The notes under the pieces are model-generated. The model saw nothing but the letters and a program-made list of their open reading frames with translations, was not told where the DNA came from and did no database searches. The position numbers and the translations under genes are program-made. Below, piece after piece: positions 41,774 to 51,513 of a stretch of 64,000 nt of DNA. Position 1 is the stretch's first letter. Every line of letters begins with the position of its first letter. Location: the NCBI RefSeq assembly GCF_021183825.1, contig NZ_CP089211.1, positions 3,826,501 to 3,890,500 on the forward strand. The letters are read 5' to 3'. This stretch comes from Sinomicrobium kalidii (lineage in GTDB: Bacteria; Bacteroidota; Bacteroidia; Flavobacteriales; Flavobacteriaceae).

Positions 41774-43201
41774 TTAATTAGTATTCATTCCCCGGTAATA
41801 TTCCAGCACCCGTACCCGCAGTAAATATTCATACTTGGCATTGGCACGGCTTATCCGGGCATTGTCCATATTGTTTTTGCTGGTAAGGTATTCCACAATA
41901 TTGGATACGCCACTATTAAACCTGACTTCATTTACACGGAAAGATTCTTCATAGGCCTTTACCTGTTCGGTGAGAATGTGGTAACGGTCGAATGCAGATT
42001 CCATGTCCATGTAGGCTTGTTCTATGGCCTGCTTGAGTTGTAACCGGGTGTTCTCCAGGTCTACCCGCGATTCTTCGAGTTTTATCTTTTCCAGGGCAAC
42101 GTTGTTCCTGGCACGGAAACCGTTGAACAGGGGAATGTTCACGGCAACTCCAAAGACGGAGTTGAGGTTGTTGTTGAATTGATCTTCGTAGCTTATCGGA
42201 TCTCCGGTGTACCGGGTTTCTTCCCGTAAAACCGGGTAGTCCTGTCCGTCTATGGCGACGAAGTCCCCGGTTTCCACGATCGAGCTTCCGATTTCGTCGA
42301 GAAACTCGGCTGCACTGGAATAGTTGGTGTTCAGTTCTCCGAAAACCGAGATTTCGGGGATATAACCCGCGCGGGCTACTTTTACCCCGTTTTTGGCGGC
42401 GTCCAGACGGAGTTCTTTGGCTTTGAACGTAGCCAGGTTGGTCAGGGCATCTTCCATGACCTCTTCAGCAGACAATGAATATTTTTTCATATCATCAAAA
42501 TCCGTGAGGGCGGCAAAGGCCTTATCGGCGACTTCATCCGTTGTGTTCAGCAACTGGAAGAGATTGAGTACTGATGCTTTGAGGCTGTTTTCCGCATTGA
42601 TAACGGCCGTTTTGTCCAGGGCATTCTGCCCCTGCATGTCGGTATAGTCGGCCGGGTTGCCTGATCCTTCTTCGTAGAGGGAGTTCAGTCTTTCCAGTTG
42701 TTTTTGGGTGGTTTCCATCCGGGCCCCGGCCTGTTTCAGCAATTCCCTGTTATTCAGTATTTGCAAATAGGTAAGGGTAACATCCAGTACCAGGTTTTGC
42801 CGCGCTTCTTCCGTTTCCATTTCAGCAGCTTTCAGGTTGTAGCGGTTCTGCCGGATGGTATTCAGCAATCTGAAACCGTTAAAGACCACGGCGTTCAGGC
42901 GCAGTCCCGCATTGGAAAATGTGAGTCGCTGATCCAGATAATCATTGGAATAGGGATCTATGCTCCGGCCATTCGAGATTCCCAGATTGTAGTTAGCGTT
43001 CAGGCCGGGCAGGATATCGGCCCTGGACTGGCGGTAATTCACTTCGGAAGTTTCCGCTTTCAAATGAGAACGCTTCAGGTCGAGATTGTTCTGAAGGGCG
43101 GTCTCTATACAATACTCCAGGGTGATGGGTTGTGTTTTTTCCTGGGAATACAGGGTAAAACAGGCTATGAGACAAAGTATGGTGATGAGTCGGACTAACA
43201 T
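41774..43201 (-). CDS. TolC-family outer membrane efflux protein
   Basis: Outer-membrane channel of 475 residues with a Sec signal (about 1-20, ending LYSQ). Two tandem OEP domains (about 25-230 and 250-470) contain the alternating coiled-coil and beta segments of TolC. The first domain begins ITLEYCIETALQNNLDLKRS. It is the last gene of the minus-strand export operon, after the second ATPase, with a 125-base gap that holds a C-rich repeat. Its conduit role for the HlyD/MacB permeases is inferred from the cluster. It converges with the hybrid sensor gene, and no terminator is visible between them. Confidence 0.9.
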   Translation of the reverse strand: MLVRLITILCLIACFTLYSQEKTQPITLEYCIETALQNNLDLKRSHLKAETSEVNYRQSRADILPGLNANYNLGISNGRSIDPYSNDYLDQRLTFSNAGLRLNAVVFNGFRLLNTIRQNRYNLKAAEMETEEARQNLVLDVTLTYLQILNNRELLKQAGARMETTQKQLERLNSLYEEGSGNPADYTDMQGQNALDKTAVINAENSLKASVLNLFQLLNTTDEVADKAFAALTDFDDMKKYSLSAEEVMEDALTNLATFKAKELRLDAAKNGVKVARAGYIPEISVFGELNTNYSSAAEFLDEIGSSIVETGDFVAIDGQDYPVLREETRYTGDPISYEDQFNNNLNSVFGVAVNIPLFNGFRARNNVALEKIKLEESRVDLENTRLQLKQAIEQAYMDMESAFDRYHILTEQVKAYEESFRVNEVRFNSGVSNIVEYLTSKNNMDNARISRANAKYEYLLRVRVLEYYRGMNTN

Positions 43202-43271
43202 GATTTTTGTTAAATTATTAAGTTCGGAAACCTGCAGTTTTGTTGCGTGGTTGTTTATTTTGGCGGGGTGG

Positions 43272-43296
43272 CCCCCCTGGTCCCCCTGAAGGGGGG
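43272..43296. repeat. C-rich palindromic repeat, copy 3
   Basis: CCCCCC (43272-43277) pairs with GGGGGG (43291-43296), with CCCCCTGAAGG in the centre and a weaker arm than copies 1 and 2. It lies between the ATPase ending at 43327 and TolC. Confidence 0.55.
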
Positions 43297-43326
43297 ATAA
43301 TATTCTGTTTTTTGGGATTTTTCCTG

Positions 43327-43998
43327 TTATGAGGTTACTTTCCTTCCGTCCAGTAACTCGATGATACGCGATCCGTATGCGGCATTTTTTTCCGAATGTG
43401 TTACCTGGATAATGGTGACACCCTCTTCTTCGTTGAGCTGCTTAAAGAGGTCCATGATCTCTTCACCCTGTTTGGAATTGAGGTTTCCCGTAGGCTCGTC
43501 TGCGAGGATGAGCTTGGGCTTGGAGATCAGGGCCCGCGCAATACCCACCAGTTGTTGCTGTCCGCCACTGAGCTGTTCGGGAAACAGGTCCTTTTTACCG
43601 ACGATGTTAAACCTGTCCAGTATATCGGCCACCAATGCCTTGCGTTCGGACGACTTCATTTTCTTGTACAGTAAAGGGGTTTCTATGTTTTCATATACGG
43701 TGAGTTCATCGATAAGGTGATAGGCCTGGAATACAAAGCCGATATACTCCTTGTAGAGATTGGCCCGGTGTTTTTCCTTTAACTGGTGTACGGACTCGTC
43801 CATAAAGTTATATTCCCCTTCGTTAAAACCGTCGAGCATCCCTATGACATTGAGCAGGGTGGTCTTTCCCGATCCCGAAGGGCCCATAATGGAGATAAAT
43901 TCCCCTTCTTCTATCGTCAGGTTGATGTCTTTCAGCAGAAATGTTCTCCGGCCTCCGGTGTTTACCCATTTAAAGATGTTGTTAAGCTGTAGTAGCAT
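43327..43998 (-). CDS. MacB-type ABC transporter ATPase, distal copy
   Basis: ABC ATPase of 223 residues. Walker A is GPSGSGKT (39-46), the signature LSGGQQQ (143-149), and Walker B LILADE (163-168) with an H-loop VTHSE near 196. The residue after LSGGQQQ is Leu rather than the usual Arg in the RVAIARAL helix. It belongs to the LolD/MacB class that energises mechanotransmission permeases. It lies directly after the six permeases and before TolC, whereas a second ATPase precedes the permeases. Which permeases each ATPase serves cannot be told. Confidence 0.93.
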   Translation of the reverse strand: MLLQLNNIFKWVNTGGRRTFLLKDINLTIEEGEFISIMGPSGSGKTTLLNVIGMLDGFNEGEYNFMDESVHQLKEKHRANLYKEYIGFVFQAYHLIDELTVYENIETPLLYKKMKSSERKALVADILDRFNIVGKKDLFPEQLSGGQQQLVGIARALISKPKLILADEPTGNLNSKQGEEIMDLFKQLNEEEGVTIIQVTHSEKNAAYGSRIIELLDGRKVTS

Positions 43999-44008
43999 GT
44001 GTTTTGTT

Positions 44009-44098
44009 GTTTAGTTATTGAGTTACTGAGTTACTGAGTTATTGAGTTGCTGGTGCTTGGTAGCCAAATAACCTAATAACTCAATAACCTATTAACCA
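44009..44098. repeat. GAGTTATT-type palindromic spacer, copy 1
   Basis: Heptad-like repeats of TTATTGAGTTACTGAGTT (44010-44048) are followed by the near complement AATAACCTAATAACTCAATA (44067-44098 region), giving a long imperfect hairpin between the distal ATPase and the first permease. Confidence 0.6.
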
Positions 44099-46510
44099 CT
44101 ATTCGGTTTTTAATGATTTTACGGGGTTTTCCAATGCTGCTTTTACGCTTTTGAAACTGATCGTTACCACGGCGATGAACACGGTAATGAGTGCAGCCAG
44201 GACAAATATCCACCACTGGATATCTGTGCGATAGGAAAAATCCCTGAGCCATCTGTCCATGAAATAGTATCCGATGGGAAATGCTATAATAAAGGACAGG
44301 AGTATGAGTCTTAAAAAATCTTTCGACAGCAAAGCGACAATTTGCGGTACAGTTGACCCGAGGACTTTCCGTATCCCTATTTCCTTGAGCCGTTGTTCTG
44401 TGGTAAATGTTACCAGGCCGAACAACCCGAGGCAGGCCACGAAAATGGTGAGCACGGCGAAGATGCAGAGAATGCCCCCCATTTTTTGTTCGGTACGGTA
44501 GGTCTCTTTATAGGAGTCGTCCAGGATGGTATAGGCGAACGGTTCGCCGGAGTCAAACCGGTTCCATGACTTTTGAATACTTTCAATAAGCCCTGACATA
44601 TCGGCCACGTTGGTCCTCAGTATAAGTCCGCCATCGGGGTTATACCGCAAAATGAGTGGGGCTATGGGCTGGTGCAGGGACTTGAAATGGAAATCCCGGA
44701 CCACACCTATTACGGTCAGTTCTTCTCCTCCATTGTCCGTATCCCTTGTGAGGGTCTTTCCGATGGGATCGTCTTTAAACCCGAGTGTTTCTGCTGCGGT
44801 TTCATTGATGATGACGTTCAGGGAATCCGCTCCGAATGCTTTGGAAAAGTTCCTTCCGGCAACCAGTTCCATCCCCATAACGGACAAATATTCTTCATCG
44901 ATGTTATAATAGTACATCCTACGCTGGTATTGGTCTCCCAGGAATATACCGGACATACTGTTGTTGGTAGGACCGGCGGGGACATAGGCAGAAGTGGTCA
45001 CATTCTTTACCCTGGGGTCCCTGAGGATCTCGTTCTTAAAAGCTGTTTTATTATTGCCCAGAAGGTAGGCATCCCGCAATACCAGTATCTGGTCCCGGTC
45101 ATAGCCGATGTTCTTGTTCTGGATGTAAGACATTTGGCGCCCCACAACGAGTGTAGCGAAAATAAGTCCTGCCGAAATGACAAACTGGAATACGACCAGC
45201 CCGCTCCGGAGGCCTTTTGTGCCCTTTCCGGTGAAGAATTTGCTTTTAAGCGCTGTCACCGGTTTAAAAGAAGACAGGAAAAAAGCGGGATAACCACCTG
45301 CCGCAAGGCTTATGAATGCCACCATAATGAACAGCACGGCCCATATCCGGAATTGCAATAAAAAGGAGAGGTGCAGCTCTTTACCCGATAGGCCGTTAAA
45401 GAAAGGCAGGGCCAGTATGACGATGAGAAAGGCTACGGCTGTGGCGATCAGGGTAGCTATAAAAGATTCCGTAAGGAACTGGGAGATCAACTGTTTCCTT
45501 TCCGAACCCAGGACCTTGCGGATGCCTACTTCTTTGGTCCTTTTGGCTGCTGTTGCGGTAGAGAGGTTCATAAAATTAATACAGGCGATGAGCAACATAA
45601 AAAGGCCTATGGCACCGAAGATATAGATGTATTTGATATCCCCGCCCTGTTCCAGTTCACTGGTGCTTGCAAAATCGGAATTCAGGTGAATATCGGTAAG
45701 GGGCTGCAAAAAGAGGCCTAATTGATTGTCTTTGATAAAGTCGGCAAAGGACATGCCTATCTCGTCTTTGAGTTGGGGGCCTATGTGCTTTTCAACTATG
45801 GCGGGTAATTTGTTCTCCAGTTGTTCCGGGTCCGTACCTTCCCTGAGGAGCAGGTAAGTGAAAAAATCCGATTTTGTCCAGAAGGTGTTTTTAGCGTAAG
45901 AGTATCCTTCCATGGAGGCGAGCATATCAAAATGAAAATGCGAGTTTTCGGGGATATTCTCTATGATGGCCGTGACCCTGAACCGTTCTTCGTCTTCGCC
46001 CATGACCAGCATTTTTCCTATGGGATCGCTATCTCCGAAATACTTTTGAGTTTCGTCCCGCGTCAGTACAACGGTTCCGGGTTCGTCCAGCGGATTTGTC
46101 GAATTTCCCTTAATGACAGGGAGTGTAAAGATTTCGAAAAAGTTAGGGTCTACGTAAGCAAAACGGCTGTTGCGGAAAGTTGTATTTCCGTAGGTCATTT
46201 TCGGCATCCATATTCTCCGTATCCTGGTGGCGTCTGTCACCCCGGGCAGTTCATTTTTTAAGGTTTGAGCAACGGGAGCCATAACTACGGCTTCTTTCAT
46301 AACCTCACTGTTTATTTTGGCTCTGAAAACCACACGGGCGATGCGGTCTGATTTTTTGTGAAACCTGTCATAACTAAGCTCATCGGCTATAAAAAGCGCA
46401 ATAAGCAGGGAGCAGGCTATCCCGATACACAGCCCCAGGATATTTAAAGAGAAGACCCCTTTGTTCTTAAGGATGTTCCTCCATGCTATTTTGAGATTGT
46501 TTTTTAACAT
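44099..46510 (-). CDS. MacB/FtsX permease 1 of the six-permease array
   Basis: Inner-membrane ABC permease of 803 residues with duplicated MacB-PCD and FtsX parts. Hydrophobic segments lie at about 15-38, 285-305, 335-360 and 375-400 in the first half, and at about 425-445 and 690-800 in the second. The motif LLIACINFMNLSTA, then EVGIRKVLGSERKQLISQFL, marks the FtsX core. The C-terminus reads ALENPVKSLKTE, shared with the other five copies. It is the last permease of the array and sits after a 103-base hairpin spacer. Its individual substrate is unknown. Confidence 0.9.
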   Translation of the reverse strand: MLKNNLKIAWRNILKNKGVFSLNILGLCIGIACSLLIALFIADELSYDRFHKKSDRIARVVFRAKINSEVMKEAVVMAPVAQTLKNELPGVTDATRIRRIWMPKMTYGNTTFRNSRFAYVDPNFFEIFTLPVIKGNSTNPLDEPGTVVLTRDETQKYFGDSDPIGKMLVMGEDEERFRVTAIIENIPENSHFHFDMLASMEGYSYAKNTFWTKSDFFTYLLLREGTDPEQLENKLPAIVEKHIGPQLKDEIGMSFADFIKDNQLGLFLQPLTDIHLNSDFASTSELEQGGDIKYIYIFGAIGLFMLLIACINFMNLSTATAAKRTKEVGIRKVLGSERKQLISQFLTESFIATLIATAVAFLIVILALPFFNGLSGKELHLSFLLQFRIWAVLFIMVAFISLAAGGYPAFFLSSFKPVTALKSKFFTGKGTKGLRSGLVVFQFVISAGLIFATLVVGRQMSYIQNKNIGYDRDQILVLRDAYLLGNNKTAFKNEILRDPRVKNVTTSAYVPAGPTNNSMSGIFLGDQYQRRMYYYNIDEEYLSVMGMELVAGRNFSKAFGADSLNVIINETAAETLGFKDDPIGKTLTRDTDNGGEELTVIGVVRDFHFKSLHQPIAPLILRYNPDGGLILRTNVADMSGLIESIQKSWNRFDSGEPFAYTILDDSYKETYRTEQKMGGILCIFAVLTIFVACLGLFGLVTFTTEQRLKEIGIRKVLGSTVPQIVALLSKDFLRLILLSFIIAFPIGYYFMDRWLRDFSYRTDIQWWIFVLAALITVFIAVVTISFKSVKAALENPVKSLKTE

Positions 46511-46605
46511 TTTTGAGTTATTTGGTTATTGAGTTACTGAATTATTCGGTGGTTTGAGAAGGCCATGTCTAATAACCAGGCAACTCAATAACGTATCAAC
46601 TTAGA
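46511..46605. repeat. GAGTTATT-type palindromic spacer, copy 2
   Basis: TTTGAGTTATTTGGTTATTG and downstream AATAACCAGGCAACTCAATA are complementary halves around a short loop. It lies in the 103-base gap between permeases 1 and 2. Confidence 0.6.
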
Positions 46606-46613
46606 TCAGATCA

Positions 46614-49013
46614 TTATTCCGTTTTTAATGATTTCACCGGATTTTCCAGTGCAGCTCTTATGGATTGAAAACTTATTGTGACTAATGTAATGACTATAGC
46701 CGCAAGTCCGGTTACAGCAAATATCCACCACTGGATATCCACACGGTAGACGAAGTCACGGAGCCAGGAATCCATGACCCACCAGGCAAAAGGTGAGGCG
46801 ATAAGGAAAGCGAGCAAAACCAGTTTTATAAAATGTATTGACAATAGGTAGGCGATACCCATTACGGGAGCCCCTAACACTTTACGTATACCTATTTCTC
46901 TGGTACGTTGTCTGATGGTATAGGCCGACAGACCGAACAATCCGAGACAGGCCAGCAGAATAGTGATGGCAGAAAAAAGCCCCAGGATTTTCCCCATTCG
47001 CATTTCACTGGCATAAAGACTGGCGAATGCTTCGTCCATAAACCGGTAATCGAAGGAGCGGTGCGGAACGATCTCCTTCCATTTGTCTTTTAAAAAGGCG
47101 ATGGTTTCCGAAAGATCGCGGCCGGAAGTTTTGATAATAAGGTTTTCGCCCCAGGTATCGGGGAAAAGAACCAATGGCTTGATAGGCGTATGCATGGAGG
47201 CAAAATGAAAGTCTTTGATCACTCCTCTGACTTCCCCATTCCTGTAGTGCAAGGTCATTTTTTTTCCTATGGCTTCTTCAGGAGTCCATCCCAATGCCGT
47301 TGCAGCAGACCGGTTTAAAATAAAATGGTAATAATTTTTGTCGTCATCTTTATATGACACATCCCGGATATCCTGCTCGGACATCCCCCGACCGGCTATG
47401 AGTTGCAGACCACAAGCTTCGAGATATTCATCGTCTATAGGGTTACCGGCTGTCATTAAGTATTGCTCCGGAGTCATGTTGTCGGTCCACATGCTGTATC
47501 CGCCGTAGATCTGTGTAGGCAGTTCATTAGCCCTGGATACGGCCAGGATATCCGGGTTTTGTTTTAGCTCTTTTTTGATCAGGTCCATTTTTTTTGTGAT
47601 CTTACTGTCTAAGGGCAATATCAATACGTGTTCCCGGTCATATCCCAGTTCTTTGTTCCGGATGTAGTGCATCTGGCTTTGCATGACCAGGGTAGCGATA
47701 ATAAGGAAGGCGGAGATTCCGAACTGGAATACGGTAAGCGATCCCTTGAGCCAGTTGCCCGAAGCAGAACAGTGAAAAGCCCCTTTGAGCACTTTGCTCG
47801 ACTTAAAGCCGGACAGTACAAAAGCCGGATAACTTCCTGCGAGTAGGGAGATGCATATCAGTATCACCAAGATGCCTGCCAGTATCCCGGGCCGGAAGAT
47901 ATCGGAAAAGGGGAGGGACTTCCCGGTAAAGTCATTGAATAGGGGAAGTAATAACAGGGTAAGCACAATACTTAAAAGCAGGGAAAAAGCGGAAAGCAAT
48001 GCAGATTCACTGATAAACTGCCAGAAGACCTGCCGCCGGTAAGCCCCGACGACTTTACGGATACCGACTTCCCTGGCGCGTTCCAGCGAACGGGCGGTAC
48101 TGAGATTGACATAGGTAAAACACGCGATCACCAGGATGAGCAGTGCAACACATCCGGAAATGTACAGGTGCCGGATATTGCCGTTGGGTTCGAAACCGTC
48201 GTAAGGCGAATACAGGTGTACACGGGTATAGGGTTCCAGTTCGTAATTGAGATAGGAGCCGTCATTATCTTCATCAGCTGCCATTTCCCTTTTCATGAAC
48301 GGAACTATTTTGGGCTGAAGTGTGGCTATGGCCTTCCGGTCATTCAACAAAAGGTAAGTGGTGTAATTGGCGCTCCAGTATGTTTCTTCGGCCCGGGCAG
48401 CCGGCCAACTGGAAAAAGAAGCAAGCAGATCGAACCTGATCTGGGAGTTGGGCGGGCAGTCTGCGGCCACACCGGTCACCAGGTAATCGGTCTGGTCGGC
48501 CCCCACCTGTATGGTTTGGCCTATGGGGTCTGTATCGCCGAAATATTTTTTGGCTGTGGAAACGGAAAGAACCACTTTACGGGGCGCGTCCAGTACTTTT
48601 TTTGAAGTCCCTTTGAGCAATGGGAATGAAAAGATGTCAAAAAAGGCAGAATCGGCATACAGGAATCGATCTTCTTCAAATACGGCATCCCCGGTCCTGA
48701 TCACGGTACTTTCCTTATGCATACGCACGCCGTTGTCCACTTCGGGGAAATTGTTTTTAAAGGCAGACAGGACCTTGGTACCTGTGAAATTCCCTTTTTT
48801 TACATCATCTCCTTCCCGGCCGTATTCCATAATGACTCGAACGATGCGATCGCCTTTTTCCTGGAATTTGTCATAACCCAGTTCGTGTTGTATGTAAAGG
48901 ATCATCAGAAGGCAGCAGGTCATACCGGTGACCAGGCCGATGATATGAATGGTAGAAACGGTTTTGTTTTTCCAGAGGTTTCTCCACGCTATTTTAAAAT
49001 AATTCTTGATCAT
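46614..49013 (-). CDS. MacB/FtsX permease 2 of the six-permease array
   Basis: Permease of 799 residues with the same two-halved topology. The FtsX core reads ILVIACFTYVNLSTARSLER then EVGIRKVVGAYRRQVFWQFI. Its N-terminus MIKNYFKIAWRNLWKNKTVS matches the array pattern, and the C-terminus is ALENPVKSLKTE. It is separated from permease 3 by only two bases, so these two are tightly coupled. The insertion of a Thr-Tyr in the ACxNxxN motif distinguishes it from permeases 1, 4, 5 and 6. Substrate unknown. Confidence 0.9.
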   Translation of the reverse strand: MIKNYFKIAWRNLWKNKTVSTIHIIGLVTGMTCCLLMILYIQHELGYDKFQEKGDRIVRVIMEYGREGDDVKKGNFTGTKVLSAFKNNFPEVDNGVRMHKESTVIRTGDAVFEEDRFLYADSAFFDIFSFPLLKGTSKKVLDAPRKVVLSVSTAKKYFGDTDPIGQTIQVGADQTDYLVTGVAADCPPNSQIRFDLLASFSSWPAARAEETYWSANYTTYLLLNDRKAIATLQPKIVPFMKREMAADEDNDGSYLNYELEPYTRVHLYSPYDGFEPNGNIRHLYISGCVALLILVIACFTYVNLSTARSLERAREVGIRKVVGAYRRQVFWQFISESALLSAFSLLLSIVLTLLLLPLFNDFTGKSLPFSDIFRPGILAGILVILICISLLAGSYPAFVLSGFKSSKVLKGAFHCSASGNWLKGSLTVFQFGISAFLIIATLVMQSQMHYIRNKELGYDREHVLILPLDSKITKKMDLIKKELKQNPDILAVSRANELPTQIYGGYSMWTDNMTPEQYLMTAGNPIDDEYLEACGLQLIAGRGMSEQDIRDVSYKDDDKNYYHFILNRSAATALGWTPEEAIGKKMTLHYRNGEVRGVIKDFHFASMHTPIKPLVLFPDTWGENLIIKTSGRDLSETIAFLKDKWKEIVPHRSFDYRFMDEAFASLYASEMRMGKILGLFSAITILLACLGLFGLSAYTIRQRTREIGIRKVLGAPVMGIAYLLSIHFIKLVLLAFLIASPFAWWVMDSWLRDFVYRVDIQWWIFAVTGLAAIVITLVTISFQSIRAALENPVKSLKTE

Positions 49014-49015
49014 GA

Positions 49016-51430
49016 TTATTCCGTTCTTAAAGATTTAACAGGGTTTTCCACCGCGGCTTTTATCGTCCGTATACTTATAGTTGCAAATGCGATCAGTGTG
49101 GCAATGGCTCCTGCGGCTATGAAGAACCAGGGGCTGAGGTCTATCCGGTAGGAGTAGTCCTGTAGCCAGTTTTTCATCAGCCACCAGGAAAAGGGAGTGG
49201 CAACCATAAAGGCAATGCCCACCAGCTTAAGGAAATCCCTGCTCAGTAATATGGTGATGGCAGAAATGCTGGCCCCGACCACTTTTCGTATACCGATCTC
49301 TTTGGTGCGTTGAGCAATGGTGAACAATGACATGGCAAATATACCGATACAGCTCAAAGCGATGGCAATAATGGATCCGCTGGCGATAACGGAGGTCATG
49401 GTCTTTTCCAGGTCCAGGGTACGGTTAATGTTCTCGTTTAAATAAGAACCCAGAAATTCGGTATTGGGCTCTATCTTTTTCCACGCCTTTTTCACCCTTG
49501 TTAAAGATTGTGCTGCGTTTCCCGGGCTGACTTTTACATAAGCATAATCGAGATTTTTATTAGCATTTAAAAAGAAGGTGATAGGCTGAATGGTTTGGTT
49601 GAGGTCTTCAAAATGATAATCCTTGACGATACCGATCACGGTATACTGAATGGAATCAAACAAACTGACCGTTGTATTCAACAGGTCTTTTCCTCCCATC
49701 TCTCTGGCCATTGATTCGTTGATGACCAGCGACAGACTATCCCGGGAGAAATCCCTGTTGAACGACCGTCCGGCAGCTAACCGGATATCCAGTGTTTTTA
49801 GGTAATCGTAATCAACGACCAGTATATTGGTATTGACCTCCTTGCCTTTATAGTCAAAACCAAACGCACTTGTGGTCCTGCTGCCGTCCCTGCCGAGCCC
49901 GAGGTTGTTGTCGGCGGCGGAAATGCTGAGGATTCCGGGCTTTCCGGAAAGTTCATTCCGCAACAGGTCCACAGTAATACGGGAGTCCTTTTTTCCGTTT
50001 AACGGCAGGGAAATAACCTGTTCTTTATTAAAGCCGAGGTCTTTTCCCATCATAAAGCGCAGTTGGCTGTGCAAAACCAGGGTGCTGCTTATCAACAGGA
50101 TGGCCAGGCTGAATTGTACTACGACCAGTACATTTCTCAAACGGTTTTTACGATCGACACTCAATGAGCCTTTCAGGGTCCGTACCGCCTTTAATTTACT
50201 CAGAACATATGCGGGATAACCTCCTGCCAACAGGGTAATGGCCGTAAACGCCAGTACAAAACAAAGCAGGGTTACCGGGGAGGCGAGACTTAAAAATGTA
50301 GCTCCGGTCCGGAACAGTGTTTTAAAAGGCGGGAGCAGAATATTACTGAGAAGGATCCCCAGGATAAGAGCAGTCAGGAAAACAAAAATACTTTCGCTCC
50401 AGAATTGAAAGAACAACTGCTTTTTTTCAGCGCCAAGGGTCTTTCTCACCCCGATCTCCCGAAGCCGTTTGGCATTGGTGCCTATGCTCATGTTTATAAA
50501 ATTGACACAGGCGATGAACAAGATGAGCGATGCTATACCCAGTATAAGGTACGGATAGGTCTTGTTTACCGAAATAGTCCCGTTGGCAGAGGTTATAAAA
50601 CGCTGGTCTTTAATCGGGAACAGGCCCATCTGGATATACTGGCCGTTGGCATCCGGTTTTGCCCCGTCCCGTTTGAATTTGTTAATATCTTCAGCAAAAT
50701 GACGACTGCTGAAAGCCCGGCTGTTTTCTTCGAATTTCTTCGGGGATACTCCTTCTTCCAGGGTTAAGTAAACTTCGTGGTTTCTATGATCCCACCTGTC
50801 TTTTTTCTCGTTATACCCTGGGGAATTGACAAAATTGGTCGCAATATCAAAGTTGATACTACTTTGCTTAGGAATATCTTTTAATACGGAAGCCACGGTA
50901 AAAGGAGTTTCTTTTCCACCGATTGTGAGCATTAGGGTTTTGCCTACTGCATCCTCATCTCCGAACATAGCCTTTGCCGATTTCTGTGTGAGTACCACAC
51001 CCGATTGAGATCGTATTGCCTGTTTGGCATTACCACGTGCTTCAGGAAAGGAAAAAATGGAGAAGAAATCAGGATCGGTATAGAGGATATCAAAATAGAT
51101 GTCTTTATCCCCGAAGGTAGCAACTACGGTACTTTCCACATGCCGGGTGATGGATGCAATGCCCGGGACTTCTTCTTTGAGGGCCTCGGCGAGGGGCATG
51201 GGGTTGGATATCGAGTGTTCAAGCCCTTTGGGGGTCTGCTGGCTGTAATAAAGAAGAAACGTATTGTCGAAGTTTTTATGGAATTTGTTGTACGACAGCT
51301 CAAAAAACGCCGTCATGCTCAACAGTATGGCCACGGCAAAGGCTACGGACAGGCCTACGATATTCAAGGCTGTGAATGTTTTGTGTTTCCAGAGGTTCCT
51401 GAGCGCTATTTTAAAATAGTTTCTGATCAT
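49016..51430 (-). CDS. MacB/FtsX permease 3 of the six-permease array
   Basis: Permease of 804 residues. Its N-terminal segment differs most from the others, with AVAILLSMTAFFELSYNKF in the first membrane region. The FtsX core is LFIACVNFINMSIGTNAKRL then EIGVRKTLGAEKKQLFFQFW, and the end is AVENPVKSLRTE. It is preceded by an 83-base hairpin spacer and is followed two bases later by permease 2. Substrate unknown. Confidence 0.9.
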   Translation of the reverse strand: MIRNYFKIALRNLWKHKTFTALNIVGLSVAFAVAILLSMTAFFELSYNKFHKNFDNTFLLYYSQQTPKGLEHSISNPMPLAEALKEEVPGIASITRHVESTVVATFGDKDIYFDILYTDPDFFSIFSFPEARGNAKQAIRSQSGVVLTQKSAKAMFGDEDAVGKTLMLTIGGKETPFTVASVLKDIPKQSSINFDIATNFVNSPGYNEKKDRWDHRNHEVYLTLEEGVSPKKFEENSRAFSSRHFAEDINKFKRDGAKPDANGQYIQMGLFPIKDQRFITSANGTISVNKTYPYLILGIASLILFIACVNFINMSIGTNAKRLREIGVRKTLGAEKKQLFFQFWSESIFVFLTALILGILLSNILLPPFKTLFRTGATFLSLASPVTLLCFVLAFTAITLLAGGYPAYVLSKLKAVRTLKGSLSVDRKNRLRNVLVVVQFSLAILLISSTLVLHSQLRFMMGKDLGFNKEQVISLPLNGKKDSRITVDLLRNELSGKPGILSISAADNNLGLGRDGSRTTSAFGFDYKGKEVNTNILVVDYDYLKTLDIRLAAGRSFNRDFSRDSLSLVINESMAREMGGKDLLNTTVSLFDSIQYTVIGIVKDYHFEDLNQTIQPITFFLNANKNLDYAYVKVSPGNAAQSLTRVKKAWKKIEPNTEFLGSYLNENINRTLDLEKTMTSVIASGSIIAIALSCIGIFAMSLFTIAQRTKEIGIRKVVGASISAITILLSRDFLKLVGIAFMVATPFSWWLMKNWLQDYSYRIDLSPWFFIAAGAIATLIAFATISIRTIKAAVENPVKSLRTE

Positions 51431-51435
51431 GGTTT

Positions 51436-51510
51436 TTTGGTTGTTGAGTTATTCGGTTACTTGGTTATTGAAAGGATGATGCTTAATAACTCAATAACCA
51501 GTAACTTAAA
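51436..51510. repeat. GAGTTATT-type palindromic spacer, copy 3
   Basis: GGTTGTTGAGTTATTCGGTT and ATAACTCAATAACCAGTAAC are complementary halves about a short loop, in the 83-base gap between permeases 3 and 4. It belongs to the same family as copies at 44009 and 46511. Confidence 0.6.
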
Positions 51511-51513
51511 TTC

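Noticed and set aside
44009..51510. GAGTTATT repeat tracts as a CRISPR array
   Set aside because: Unit lengths are 7-10 bases, spacers are not unique, and no cas gene is present.
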